Origin: a virus
IMG/VR virus record: IMGVR_UViG_3300041411_000080
Coordinates: 124,001 to 188,000 of that record
DNA: 64,000 nucleotides
Direction: 5' to 3' (one strand)
Positions 57,181 through 64,000 of the stretch are shown here, piece after piece. Position numbers and translations under genes: made by a program. Each line of letters opens with the position of its first letter. Within the stretch, counting starts at the first letter, position 1. The notes under the pieces were generated by a model. That model searched no databases, was not told where the DNA came from, and was given only the letters and a program-made list of their open reading frames with translations.

Positions 57181-57570
57181 ATACCAGCTTGCTTGGTTAA
57201 AGGCATCCCGATACGACATGTGGTCAGGTACACCCAGATTTTCTTTTACAGCGTCTTGTATTACAGTAGTCTCGGCTTCGTAGAAACACTCAAAGCGTTC
57301 CAACGGTACACCGATACGTTCTTCTTTGATCGCACGAGCAATCCCCATTCCTTTAGGATATACATAACCCTTTGGCCATGGTCGAGTCGCCGGTTGGTGA
57401 AACCAACTAGGACGTTCTTCTGGTTCAGACCGGCGCCTTACTACAGCGTCGATCTCTTGGAAGTCTTTAACTGCTTGGTTAGACGCACTGAATGCGCCGA
57501 CACCCATTGTTTCTTCGATCTCAGCCAGCATCTGACTGATTCGGCTAATTGGTGTAATACCTATTCGCAC
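57178..57570 (-). CDS. Hypothetical protein, GTG start (130 aa)
   Basis: Not recognised. GTG 57570 behind GAGGAG. Acidic helical N-terminal half, a Pro/Arg/Trp-rich middle (RRRSEPEERPSWFHQPATRPWPKG) and a helical end. Lies alone between the terminator at 57597-57616 and promoter copy 3. Confidence 0.72.
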   Translation of the reverse strand: MRIGITPISRISQMLAEIEETMGVGAFSASNQAVKDFQEIDAVVRRRSEPEERPSWFHQPATRPWPKGYVYPKGMGIARAIKEERIGVPLERFECFYEAETTVIQDAVKENLGVPDHMSYRDAFNQASWY

Positions 57571-57591
57571 AACTATCTCCTCGTAACGTCA

Positions 57592-57622
57592 TAAGACCCC
57601 TGCGGTTAAGCAGGGGCTTTAT
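57592..57622. terminator. Terminator after macro-domain gene
   Basis: Perfect CCCCTGC (57597-57603) / GCAGGGG (57610-57616) with CATAAGA before and CTTTATG after; minus strand reads GTCTTATGACG. Closes the promoter-copy-4 unit. Confidence 0.85.
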
Positions 57623-57623
57623 G

Positions 57624-58106
57624 TTAATCCCACGCGTTAGTGGTTTCCATCCATGGCGGATAGACCACTACCACTTCATTCGGCATGTGCTCAGCAAAGA
57701 GTTTAATGCTTTCTTTTACATCCGAAAAACTAAGCCCACCGTTTGCACAGCCCAGAGGAGGGACAATGATTTTCCACGTTGGGTCGATATCACCTTCTTC
57801 ACCAACTGAGTCTACCATCCACTGTAAACCAGCAGATATGTATTCGGTCAATGATGGATCTTGCCAGCGATCCTTAGTAGGGAACATCATGTAGTGCTTG
57901 CCGTTATCAGCTTTGTAGATTACAGGATTACCGATTGTAATAATCTTCATCCGACAATCATGACGATAGCGTTCATATAGGTCGGGATGGGCGTCTTTGA
58001 AAGATTTGGCTAATCCTTTGCCCATCACGCCTACACAGTTAACGGTGATTAGATAAAGATCACCTTCTTGACGAAAGATGTCTTGTCCAATTACGAATTC
58101 AACCAT
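57624..58106 (-). CDS. Macro-domain protein, DarG-like ADP-ribosyl hydrolase candidate (160 aa)
   Basis: Macro domain binding ADP-ribose. The signature TVNCVGVMGKGLAKSFKDAHPD (residues 21-42) is the DarG/ALC1-type loop, and MMFPTKDRWQDPSLTEYISAGLQW carries Lys78 in the FPTK motif that DarG uses to remove ADP-ribose from DNA. IIVPPLGCANGGLSF supplies the second phosphate loop. Full-length single domain, as usual. ATG 58106 with GGAG upstream. Third gene of a short unit with two membrane microproteins under an early-type promoter, so an early role in reversing host (DarT-like) ADP-ribosylation is inferred, not shown. NAD-metabolite processing is the alternative. Confidence 0.87.
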   Translation of the reverse strand: MVEFVIGQDIFRQEGDLYLITVNCVGVMGKGLAKSFKDAHPDLYERYRHDCRMKIITIGNPVIYKADNGKHYMMFPTKDRWQDPSLTEYISAGLQWMVDSVGEEGDIDPTWKIIVPPLGCANGGLSFSDVKESIKLFAEHMPNEVVVVYPPWMETTNAWD

Positions 58107-58160
58107 GGTAGGTCTCCAAGTAGATGTGTGTAAATTCACTCATCTAATTGGGCACAATGG

Positions 58161-58334
58161 TTATCTTACTTCTTCGTACACCTTCTTAGCACCAACGATT
58201 GCTGCACAGATACCGGTGAACAGTGCTACAGCGATTACATAATGCTGCGTCACTTCTTTGTTGTGGTGTGCTTTCGCGAATTCTTCCGCGTTAGCTTCTT
58301 TGGACTTCTTTGGATCGTAGAATTTACCGAACAT
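58161..58334 (-). CDS. C-terminal-anchored membrane microprotein (57 aa)
   Basis: Open frame ATG 58334 to TAA 58161, TGAGG 7 nt upstream. Charged helix FYDPKKSKEANAEEFAKAHHNKE followed by membrane helix YVIAVALFTGICAAIVGA and basic-acidic end KKVYEEVR. Second gene of the macro-domain unit. Confidence 0.68.
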   Translation of the reverse strand: MFGKFYDPKKSKEANAEEFAKAHHNKEVTQHYVIAVALFTGICAAIVGAKKVYEEVR

Positions 58335-58344
58335 ATTGCGTACC

Positions 58345-58512
58345 TCAAAAACCGTTTAGACAGAAAGTTATTAACAGTGTCACAACAAACGTTACAGCTA
58401 TTCGCATTGGTGTTATCACGCGGACCGCAGGGTCATGCATGATGTTCTCTTTCCAATATTTCTCGACAGCCTTTTTATGGGCTTTATCGTAAGCAAATGT
58501 AGCCTTATCCAT
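58345..58512 (-). CDS. C-terminal-anchored membrane microprotein (55 aa)
   Basis: Open frame ATG 58512 to TGA 58345, AGGAG 9 nt upstream. Basic helix (DKATFAYDKAHKKAVEKYWKE) followed by membrane helix MRIAVTFVVTLLITFCL at the very end. Layout resembles the next gene (amphipathic helix then C-terminal anchor), so the two may be distant relatives. First gene after promoter copy 4 (24 nt from the G). Confidence 0.68.
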   Translation of the reverse strand: MDKATFAYDKAHKKAVEKYWKENIMHDPAVRVITPMRIAVTFVVTLLITFCLNGF

Positions 58513-58532
58513 TGGTTATTACTCCTGTAGGT

Positions 58533-58566
58533 TCACGATTGTAATATAGGCGTTAAAACGCTTCTA
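58533..58566 (-). promoter_or_regulatory. Hairpin + TATATTAC-N4-GTGA promoter, copy 4
   Basis: Minus strand: TTAGAAGCGTTTTAACGCC, then TATATTAC with its T at 58548 down to 58541, AATC, GTGA at 58536-58533. The stem is GCG/CGC here instead of GCC/GGC, a compensated change. The element is also the coding 3' end of gene 58533-58934. Confidence 0.75.
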
Positions 58567-58934
58567 ATCTCAATAGTGACTACGATGGCGGTCAGTATAC
58601 CCGTATCATCGCAAACAGTCTGTATCTTCGTTATAGGTCCTTGTAGGGCACCCAAGGATGGTCGGTGGGTCTGGTGTAAATCAATGAATGCCTGAGTGAT
58701 CTTATTTGCAAGTTCTGGGTAAGTATTGCACAGAGCCATAGCCTGACTAATCGAGGCATGATATTCGGTAGAACATTTACTGTAATGGTAATTGCATTGC
58801 GTCTGAAGGTAGAGCATAGCCGAACTATAGAACGTATCCAAGAAAGCCATGAAGTCTACCTTACCGATGGCAGGCTTATTGAACTCGAAGAAGTGATATG
58901 ACCACGACGGATCAATGTGAATCAATATATTCAT
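58533..58934 (-). CDS. Hypothetical protein whose end is coded by a promoter element (133 aa)
   Basis: Not recognised. ATG 58934 (GGAG, 7 nt) chosen over one 12 nt upstream. His/Tyr/Cys-rich helical body (CNYHYSKCSTEYHASISQAMALCNTYPELANKITQAFIDLHQ). Its last residues (IRSVLTPILQS) are translated from promoter copy 4, and its TGA stop is the GTGA of that promoter; at the other three copies the upstream gene stops just before the hairpin. Confidence 0.75.
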   Translation of the reverse strand: MNILIHIDPSWSYHFFEFNKPAIGKVDFMAFLDTFYSSAMLYLQTQCNYHYSKCSTEYHASISQAMALCNTYPELANKITQAFIDLHQTHRPSLGALQGPITKIQTVCDDTGILTAIVVTIEIRSVLTPILQS

Positions 58935-58947
58935 CGTGGTCTCCACG

Positions 58948-60327
58948 TCAAGCGATAGTTACACGTTCATTTTCAGTAGCCCGTACCAAGAACAAACTCA
59001 GGTTGGCGATACCGTCATATTTGGATGTGTTGTTACCGCCGTCCGTAGGGATGCGGTTATCGTTCACACCCAATAGCGTACCGTAGTAGGTCTTAACGGT
59101 ATTACCATCTAGCGTCTGATACTTAACTGGCATACCCGGCTCTAAGAGATCGGGGTTAGATCTGAACCATTGTACGTCAAGCTTCTGGCCACGCTTCTGA
59201 GCCATTGTAGTGTATTGCTTCAATGGGTTACCAGTAAACCGATCTGCTGCCCAACGTACGTTGTTAATACCTTCTGCCAGTGCTTCACTAGCAACCTCAA
59301 AGAGACTGGTAGCTCGATCAATCAACATCCGGTTATCTTTAACCACACCCATTTGCAAAAGCTTCTTGGCATCACCAAAGCGGAAACCGTTGCCCTCTTG
59401 AATATTCTTAGAGGTAGACTGATCTTCACTTAGGTTGTCACCAGTACAAATAATCGTTAGGGATCTTGGGGTATCGAGGAAAGTCTTTTCAGTACCTTTG
59501 AAACGTTCATTCGGCATGTTGATGATGTTAAGCACTTTTGAATGCTTTTGGTATCGTGTTGTATCAAACAGGGGATAAACGTAGAATTGACTGTTCTGAA
59601 TGTACCGCCCCAATCCGGTTGGGTAGACTCCAGCTTCATCGTTCTGTAGGAACCTTGGGACATCCTTCAACATCATCCCATCTGGGAAAGCAATCTGATG
59701 CTGAATCTCTGGGTTAAAGTCTTGTCGCCAAACGTTCATAGTTTCGATACGTTTGTTAGAACCTTCGAAGACTTGGTCAAAGTAATACTTGTGAATCCAA
59801 GTCAACATATCTAACGTGGTCATCTGCCGAAGCGTAACTCCCACAGTGGCCATCATCAGTTTATAACACAACTCATCCACCAGAGTGAACACAACGGATT
59901 TCATACCAACTTGGTTCATCTGTTCACGTGTAGACATGGCAGCAGATTTGTTCGTCAGTGTAGTGTTGTCACCACCCTTAAGATCTAATACCGCCTTAAA
60001 GCGTTTAGTACCTGCAAAGCGTTCCCAGTTACGAGCACTAGAACCCTGCATCAGTGGGGTTTCATTTATGTCAACTTTTAGGTTATCCCGGTAAGGTAAG
60101 ATGTCGTAGGTGTAATCACCCAGCAACATCAGTACCTCAATCTGACGGATATCCCCCAAAGCACCAGTACCGTAGTCGCGTGCCAAGTGAATGTGATCAA
60201 AGCGGTTAGGTTTAATCCACTTACCATTCGCAAGAATGTTAATACTCATACGAGTACTGTGGTAACCTTCACCCGCCGTGACGACACGTTCGGCAGCTTT
60301 ATTAAGTAGCGTTGCATCATAAGACAT
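58948..60327 (-). CDS. Probable virion structural protein (459 aa)
   Basis: Function unknown. Mixed alpha/beta, no membrane helix; ends with a beta region (GMPVKYQTLDGNTVKTYYGTLLGVNDNRIPTDGGN). Start overlaps the previous stop (TAATG). Part of a four-gene run of large proteins reaching the window edge, likely a baseplate or tail module of this phage group. Confidence 0.78.
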   Translation of the reverse strand: MSYDATLLNKAAERVVTAGEGYHSTRMSINILANGKWIKPNRFDHIHLARDYGTGALGDIRQIEVLMLLGDYTYDILPYRDNLKVDINETPLMQGSSARNWERFAGTKRFKAVLDLKGGDNTTLTNKSAAMSTREQMNQVGMKSVVFTLVDELCYKLMMATVGVTLRQMTTLDMLTWIHKYYFDQVFEGSNKRIETMNVWRQDFNPEIQHQIAFPDGMMLKDVPRFLQNDEAGVYPTGLGRYIQNSQFYVYPLFDTTRYQKHSKVLNIINMPNERFKGTEKTFLDTPRSLTIICTGDNLSEDQSTSKNIQEGNGFRFGDAKKLLQMGVVKDNRMLIDRATSLFEVASEALAEGINNVRWAADRFTGNPLKQYTTMAQKRGQKLDVQWFRSNPDLLEPGMPVKYQTLDGNTVKTYYGTLLGVNDNRIPTDGGNNTSKYDGIANLSLFLVRATENERVTIA

Positions 60328-60920
60328 TAGTAAAGGTCCGCCATGTAACGTTCAATGTCATCCACGATGGATACATATGGACGTAGTTCTTCTTCACGAG
60401 CATCCAGCGACGTAACGTATTTGTTGGTAGCCATCAAGTTACGTCGTCTGGACATCTCAACGAAAGAGTCAAAGATACTGGATCGTACCTCAGCTCTAGG
60501 CTCTAGCTTTTTAGCAACACGATAAACTTCCAGAGCCAATGCTTCAAATGAACGGAGGTCTTCCAGTGGCGGCAAATCATTCAAATGAAATGCCTGCTTA
60601 GCGGCCTGTAACATATCTCCCAAGTGATCCTGAATATCAGCGTACATCTGAATGCAGTCAGTCAGGTTCGTGATAGCGAATGAGTGGCCCTCAGCCATGA
60701 GCATAGCTAGGGCAGCGGCTGTGAAGTTTTTATACTCCATCCGACCCATCGCTAGGGTGTCGACTTGTTTGTTACCAGTGACGTTCATAATAGCTTTGCC
60801 ACTGGCAAGGTATTCAGTAGAGACCTCGGTCAAACAACTTGCCATACACTTGTATCGAAGGTTAAATAAGCGCCATGCAGGAGTGTAGCGTTTGCATAGT
60901 TTGAATGGTTCACCGGACAT
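60327..60920 (-). CDS. Probable virion-module protein (197 aa)
   Basis: Not recognised. Helical and soluble: Cys/Tyr-rich first 35 residues (KLCKRYTPAWRLFNLRYKCMASC), then long helices (ALAMLMAEGHSFAITNLTDCIQMYADIQD...). GAGGAA before ATG 60920. Sits between two large genes with 1-nt gaps, suggesting fixed stoichiometry. Confidence 0.78.
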   Translation of the reverse strand: MSGEPFKLCKRYTPAWRLFNLRYKCMASCLTEVSTEYLASGKAIMNVTGNKQVDTLAMGRMEYKNFTAAALAMLMAEGHSFAITNLTDCIQMYADIQDHLGDMLQAAKQAFHLNDLPPLEDLRSFEALALEVYRVAKKLEPRAEVRSSIFDSFVEMSRRRNLMATNKYVTSLDAREEELRPYVSIVDDIERYMADLY

Positions 60921-60921
60921 G

Positions 60922-62334
60922 TTATTTCCTCAATGTGTAGCCCAGCAAAAGAATCAGAGCAGGGTGGTAGTAGAAGCGTTCAAGGTTATCCCAAGAAAGG
61001 CAGCACTTAACGACAGCCAACAGTTGTTCCTTGTTGATGTCTTCACCACGAATCATTTGCCAAACCAATAGTTCCAGTTTACTTTGAAGCTTAGCGTCTT
61101 CGTAATAGAAGGCTTCAGAGAAAACGTAATAGTCGTCGATTACAACAGGTTTGATATCAGGAGGGAAACTCCATGCCTTGTTGAGATCGAGTTGTTGTTC
61201 AGGTGGTACACGTTGGAACCACTTCTCGTTACGTTGAGCTTGAGTCTGATAAGGACCCTTTGGTGGACGACGTGGTTTACCGGCTTGGTATGGAATACCT
61301 TCAGGACGGCAACGATTCGATCCATCGTAAGCAGAGTCAACATCAGTAGGTGCATCGATTGGATACACCATGCGTGGAATACCCGAGTAACCGATTGCTT
61401 GGAGTTCAGGTTTCCACCGAGAGATCATGGTCATCACAAGATGAGCACGCTCAGTAGCACCGCACCCAATAGCTGGGTTCTGTCTCACCAGCATATCCCA
61501 CACTGTAGGTTCAGACATTACACGTTCAGACTGCACGTTAAGGATTCTTGCTCGACGTAGTGTCCAATCGCGACTGGTATCCAGAATGCTCAGCAACAGT
61601 TTCGTTACAAAGTGATCGTACGTGTGGTTCAGTTGATCTGGTACCAAGAATGTGTAGAACTGAGTGGAGAAGAAGTCTGCGATATAACGCCGAATGATTT
61701 CAGCTCTTACCTTTGCAAACTCTTGTGCCATAGCTTGTTCAGCTTCTGTGACAAAAGGGTTGCAACCGTTAGCGAGTTTATCAGACGACCAGTAATAGGT
61801 AATCTGAGTCTTACGTTCGAGGTCATCGATTTGCTGTTGAGTTAGGAACCCAACCATCTTCCATTCGATAGCGTACGTGGAGTCCCGCATGAATGTTTCA
61901 CGCCGAGCGCTGGTGATCGTAAATATACCGATACGACCATCGCCGATGTTACCAAACATCATGTCCCCTTGGTTAGGGGTAAGTGCTGGATACGTGTGAC
62001 CACTGCCTGTAACACTGAACGTACGAATACGTTCATCTTGGGAGATATCCAAAGGTTGGTTAACCTTAATGTCAATCCCCATGATCCGTTGGTACTGTTG
62101 ATACGGTGGTTCCCGATCTAGGGCCAGCGGAGTTGGTTCTTGTGTGGGTGCCAGGATCTGAGAGAAATACGTTACTCGCCAGTTAGAACCATTGATCCAA
62201 GCCAACATGCTCGATTGAGGCATGTACTTAGTATCAATGGCAATACCCCGATAAGCTTCAGGATAAGCCTTTACCTTGACGGGGTTTACCTGCTCAGAGA
62301 CTGCTACACTCTCATCTTCTTCGTACAAAGGCAT
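60922..62334 (-). CDS. Probable virion structural protein (470 aa)
   Basis: Not recognised. N-terminal ~180 residues beta-rich with INGSNWRVTYFSQILAP and GSGHTYPALTPNQGDMMFG, the middle helical, then a Pro/Arg/Gln-rich linker (QAGKPRRPPKGPYQTQAQRN) and a helical end. The layout fits a baseplate component. AGAGGA before ATG 62334. Confidence 0.78.
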   Translation of the reverse strand: MPLYEEDESVAVSEQVNPVKVKAYPEAYRGIAIDTKYMPQSSMLAWINGSNWRVTYFSQILAPTQEPTPLALDREPPYQQYQRIMGIDIKVNQPLDISQDERIRTFSVTGSGHTYPALTPNQGDMMFGNIGDGRIGIFTITSARRETFMRDSTYAIEWKMVGFLTQQQIDDLERKTQITYYWSSDKLANGCNPFVTEAEQAMAQEFAKVRAEIIRRYIADFFSTQFYTFLVPDQLNHTYDHFVTKLLLSILDTSRDWTLRRARILNVQSERVMSEPTVWDMLVRQNPAIGCGATERAHLVMTMISRWKPELQAIGYSGIPRMVYPIDAPTDVDSAYDGSNRCRPEGIPYQAGKPRRPPKGPYQTQAQRNEKWFQRVPPEQQLDLNKAWSFPPDIKPVVIDDYYVFSEAFYYEDAKLQSKLELLVWQMIRGEDINKEQLLAVVKCCLSWDNLERFYYHPALILLLGYTLRK

Positions 62335-62345
62335 TTAAGTGTCCT

Positions 62346-64000
62346 CTATGTTTTCGGTTTACGTTCAGCAATGATGCCAGCGTAAAGCACGTTGGTTGGA
62401 CCCCAGTTATCACGTCCGATCATCCCACCCCCTGGACCATTAGGACCTGTCTCATCAGGGTTGGTATCACCACGTTGAATCTTGGCGCAATGGATATCGG
62501 ACATCTTAACGATACCAGTACGGAATGTAGGTACGTCTTTAGTCCAATCGGTAGTACCTTCGCCTGGCCACTTAGGATCAACTGTCCTTGGGCGACCTAC
62601 ACCGAGTAGTTGCATTTTCTCGATAGGCTCACGACCAAAGCATGTAAAGAACATTCGAGCCAGTTGCCACAGTACAGTTGGATAACGACGCATCCCTTGC
62701 CAATAGTCGTTAGGGATAGTCAACCAGTCACCATTAACAGAGATCTGAATATGGTAGTAGTAATGTGGATCTAGATCAGTCAACGTCTTAAGCTTGAGTG
62801 TTCCGGGTTCCATTACCAAAGGTACTTTATGGCGTTCACCATTACGGTACAGTCGGATATTAAACAACCCACCGTCAATGAAAGCTTCTGTCCCTACAGT
62901 ATCGAAGAACTCCAATACGTGTGGACTGAACGAGAAACGACCTAACGACTTAAAGTCCATGACGTATTTAAGGTCTTCACAGTCTAGTGCGATCAACCCA
63001 GTAAAGAATGTCAGATGCTCAGGGAACTCATCGGGTGCAACCCATTCGTCTACGTCTGGATACTGGATGTAAGGTAGTCCTCGACGTTGGGCTAGAATGA
63101 AAGCATGTTCCAACGATCCACGTAGATTGGTAGTCTTACGATCCACTTGCTGGTAGTTGTGATACAGGGGAGCCTCAGGACGGAAGATCTTAGGGATAGG
63201 GCATTGATGCACTACCATTGGATATTCAACGTACAAATGAGTAGGACGATCGTAACGACAGATATAACTGAAGTTAACCTCATAGGCACCAGATTTATCT
63301 GAGACCGGCTGTGGCGTCTCTGGAGTGTTGATGAAGTCGAAGTGACCCACGACATCAACTTGACGTTCATAGATCGACAGCTGACCGTGTGTGCCCGTCA
63401 TGGTGGTCATATCAGTAGTTGGTTGAATAAACCGTTCGTCCAACCAATCTTTAAACTCTTTCCCACTAGGCCAAGCTGATTTCTCCATCGTATCGTAGAG
63501 ACCTCTGAACAGAGCCATCAATGGATGTGGAATGTTGTAATGGTACTCGAGGAAGAATGTGAGATCACCTACACCTTGAGACAACCGGATACGCATGTCA
63601 TCAAGCCAACGCTGTGCAATAACAACGTTAGGGGCTTGGTAACGGATATCAATACGGAAGTCAACAAAGCGACGTACTGGACGAACTACAATCCCACGAG
63701 TCTCATCGATAAAGATCGGAAAGTTCTCTTGACACTTAACGGCTGTGGACAAAGTGAAGTTCTCTTCGGCCAGTTCTTCGTAGGTTACTTCCACACGGGT
63801 TTCTGGATCGAAGTGAACGGCGTTAGCGGTATCACAGCAATTACCGAACATCCCGTTATTCATAGGAACTGTTTCAGAACGTCCGGGGAAATATACATTA
63901 GTATCTTTAGGCAGACCCATGAAGTTAGCGATCTGGCTCACGGCACTTACAGATACGGAACGCATGATGGTTTCGTATACGTCTGGTAGAACAATAACGG
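62346..64000 (-). CDS. Large probable virion structural protein (partial at right edge)
   Basis: The frame contains an ATG at 63965, but the codons upstream remain open to the window end (VLPDVYETI before that Met) and no ribosome site precedes the ATG, so the real start probably lies beyond 64000. At least 551 residues visible. Beta-rich with many Asp/Pro/Phe; segments such as RRFVDFRIDIRYQAPNVVIAQRWL and RPTHLYVEYPMVVHQCPIP recall baseplate-wedge proteins, but no family is named. Confidence 0.78.
   Translation of the reverse strand, partial: VIVLPDVYETIMRSVSVSAVSQIANFMGLPKDTNVYFPGRSETVPMNNGMFGNCCDTANAVHFDPETRVEVTYEELAEENFTLSTAVKCQENFPIFIDETRGIVVRPVRRFVDFRIDIRYQAPNVVIAQRWLDDMRIRLSQGVGDLTFFLEYHYNIPHPLMALFRGLYDTMEKSAWPSGKEFKDWLDERFIQPTTDMTTMTGTHGQLSIYERQVDVVGHFDFINTPETPQPVSDKSGAYEVNFSYICRYDRPTHLYVEYPMVVHQCPIPKIFRPEAPLYHNYQQVDRKTTNLRGSLEHAFILAQRRGLPYIQYPDVDEWVAPDEFPEHLTFFTGLIALDCEDLKYVMDFKSLGRFSFSPHVLEFFDTVGTEAFIDGGLFNIRLYRNGERHKVPLVMEPGTLKLKTLTDLDPHYYYHIQISVNGDWLTIPNDYWQGMRRYPTVLWQLARMFFTCFGREPIEKMQLLGVGRPRTVDPKWPGEGTTDWTKDVPTFRTGIVKMSDIHCAKIQRGDTNPDETGPNGPGGGMIGRDNWGPTNVLYAGIIAERKPKT

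Overview
The window is a 64 kb piece of a large tailed-phage (jumbo myovirus) genome from the phiKZ/EL/OBP group, most likely a phage of Pseudomonas or a related gammaproteobacterium. The host is inferred from the phage group only. Supporting evidence: a ~740-residue major capsid protein with a long N-terminal stretch bearing several [S/A/G]-x-E sites, a very large portal protein, paired internal-head paralogues, a tandem family of paralogous fibre proteins, a lysin next to a giant repeat-rich tail fibre, a separately encoded C-terminal piece of an RNA polymerase beta subunit, and TATATTAC promoters, the consensus known for phiKZ early promoters. No tRNA, rRNA, CRISPR, IS element or integrase was seen. 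Chimallin (phage-nucleus shell), PhuZ tubulin and terminase were not recognised here.

Layout. 1-5.9 kb (+): end of one gene, then an operon with a UvsX/RecA-like recombinase, small unknown genes and a beta-subunit C-terminal fragment. 6-22.7 kb (-): virion and lysis block. In transcription order it holds a fibre with a possible RCC1-like end, a small fibre fragment, three fibre paralogues, a 2-oxoglutarate/Fe(II) oxygenase, a RuvC-like resolvase, overlapping Rz/Rz1 spanins, a candidate holin, a muramidase lysin and a 1448-aa fibre with 21 SAY repeats and collagen-like stretches. 22.7-30.4 kb: portal on the minus strand, flanked by large structural genes on the plus strand. 30.4-38.2 kb (-): a four-gene unit behind a TATATTAC promoter, a GNAT acetyltransferase, and a Gln-rich and other unknown, probably virion, proteins. 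38.4-46.4 kb: major capsid protein (-), DnaB-like helicase (+), a pair of small paralogues (+), a hairpin-rich 350-bp spacer and two internal-head paralogues (+). 46.4-58.9 kb (-): about 35 small, tightly packed, mostly unrecognised genes with three more TATATTAC promoters, many one-pass membrane microproteins and a DarG-like macro-domain protein; this looks like an early host-takeover or counter-defence region. 58.9-64 kb (-): four large genes that look structural, the last running off the window.

Regulation. Four minus-strand promoters share a small hairpin, then TATATTAC, four variable bases and GTGA, with ATG 24-53 nt beyond the G. Intrinsic terminators form a second family: a 6-10 bp GC stem usually flanked so that TTATG or TATG follows the stem on one or both strands. 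Together they cut the genome into short promoter-operon-terminator units, for example 58.5-57.6 kb (two membrane microproteins plus the macro domain) and 52.5-52.06 kb (one membrane protein).

Functions rest on motif recognition by eye. For many genes no function can be given, and 'structural' is an inference from size, position and style.
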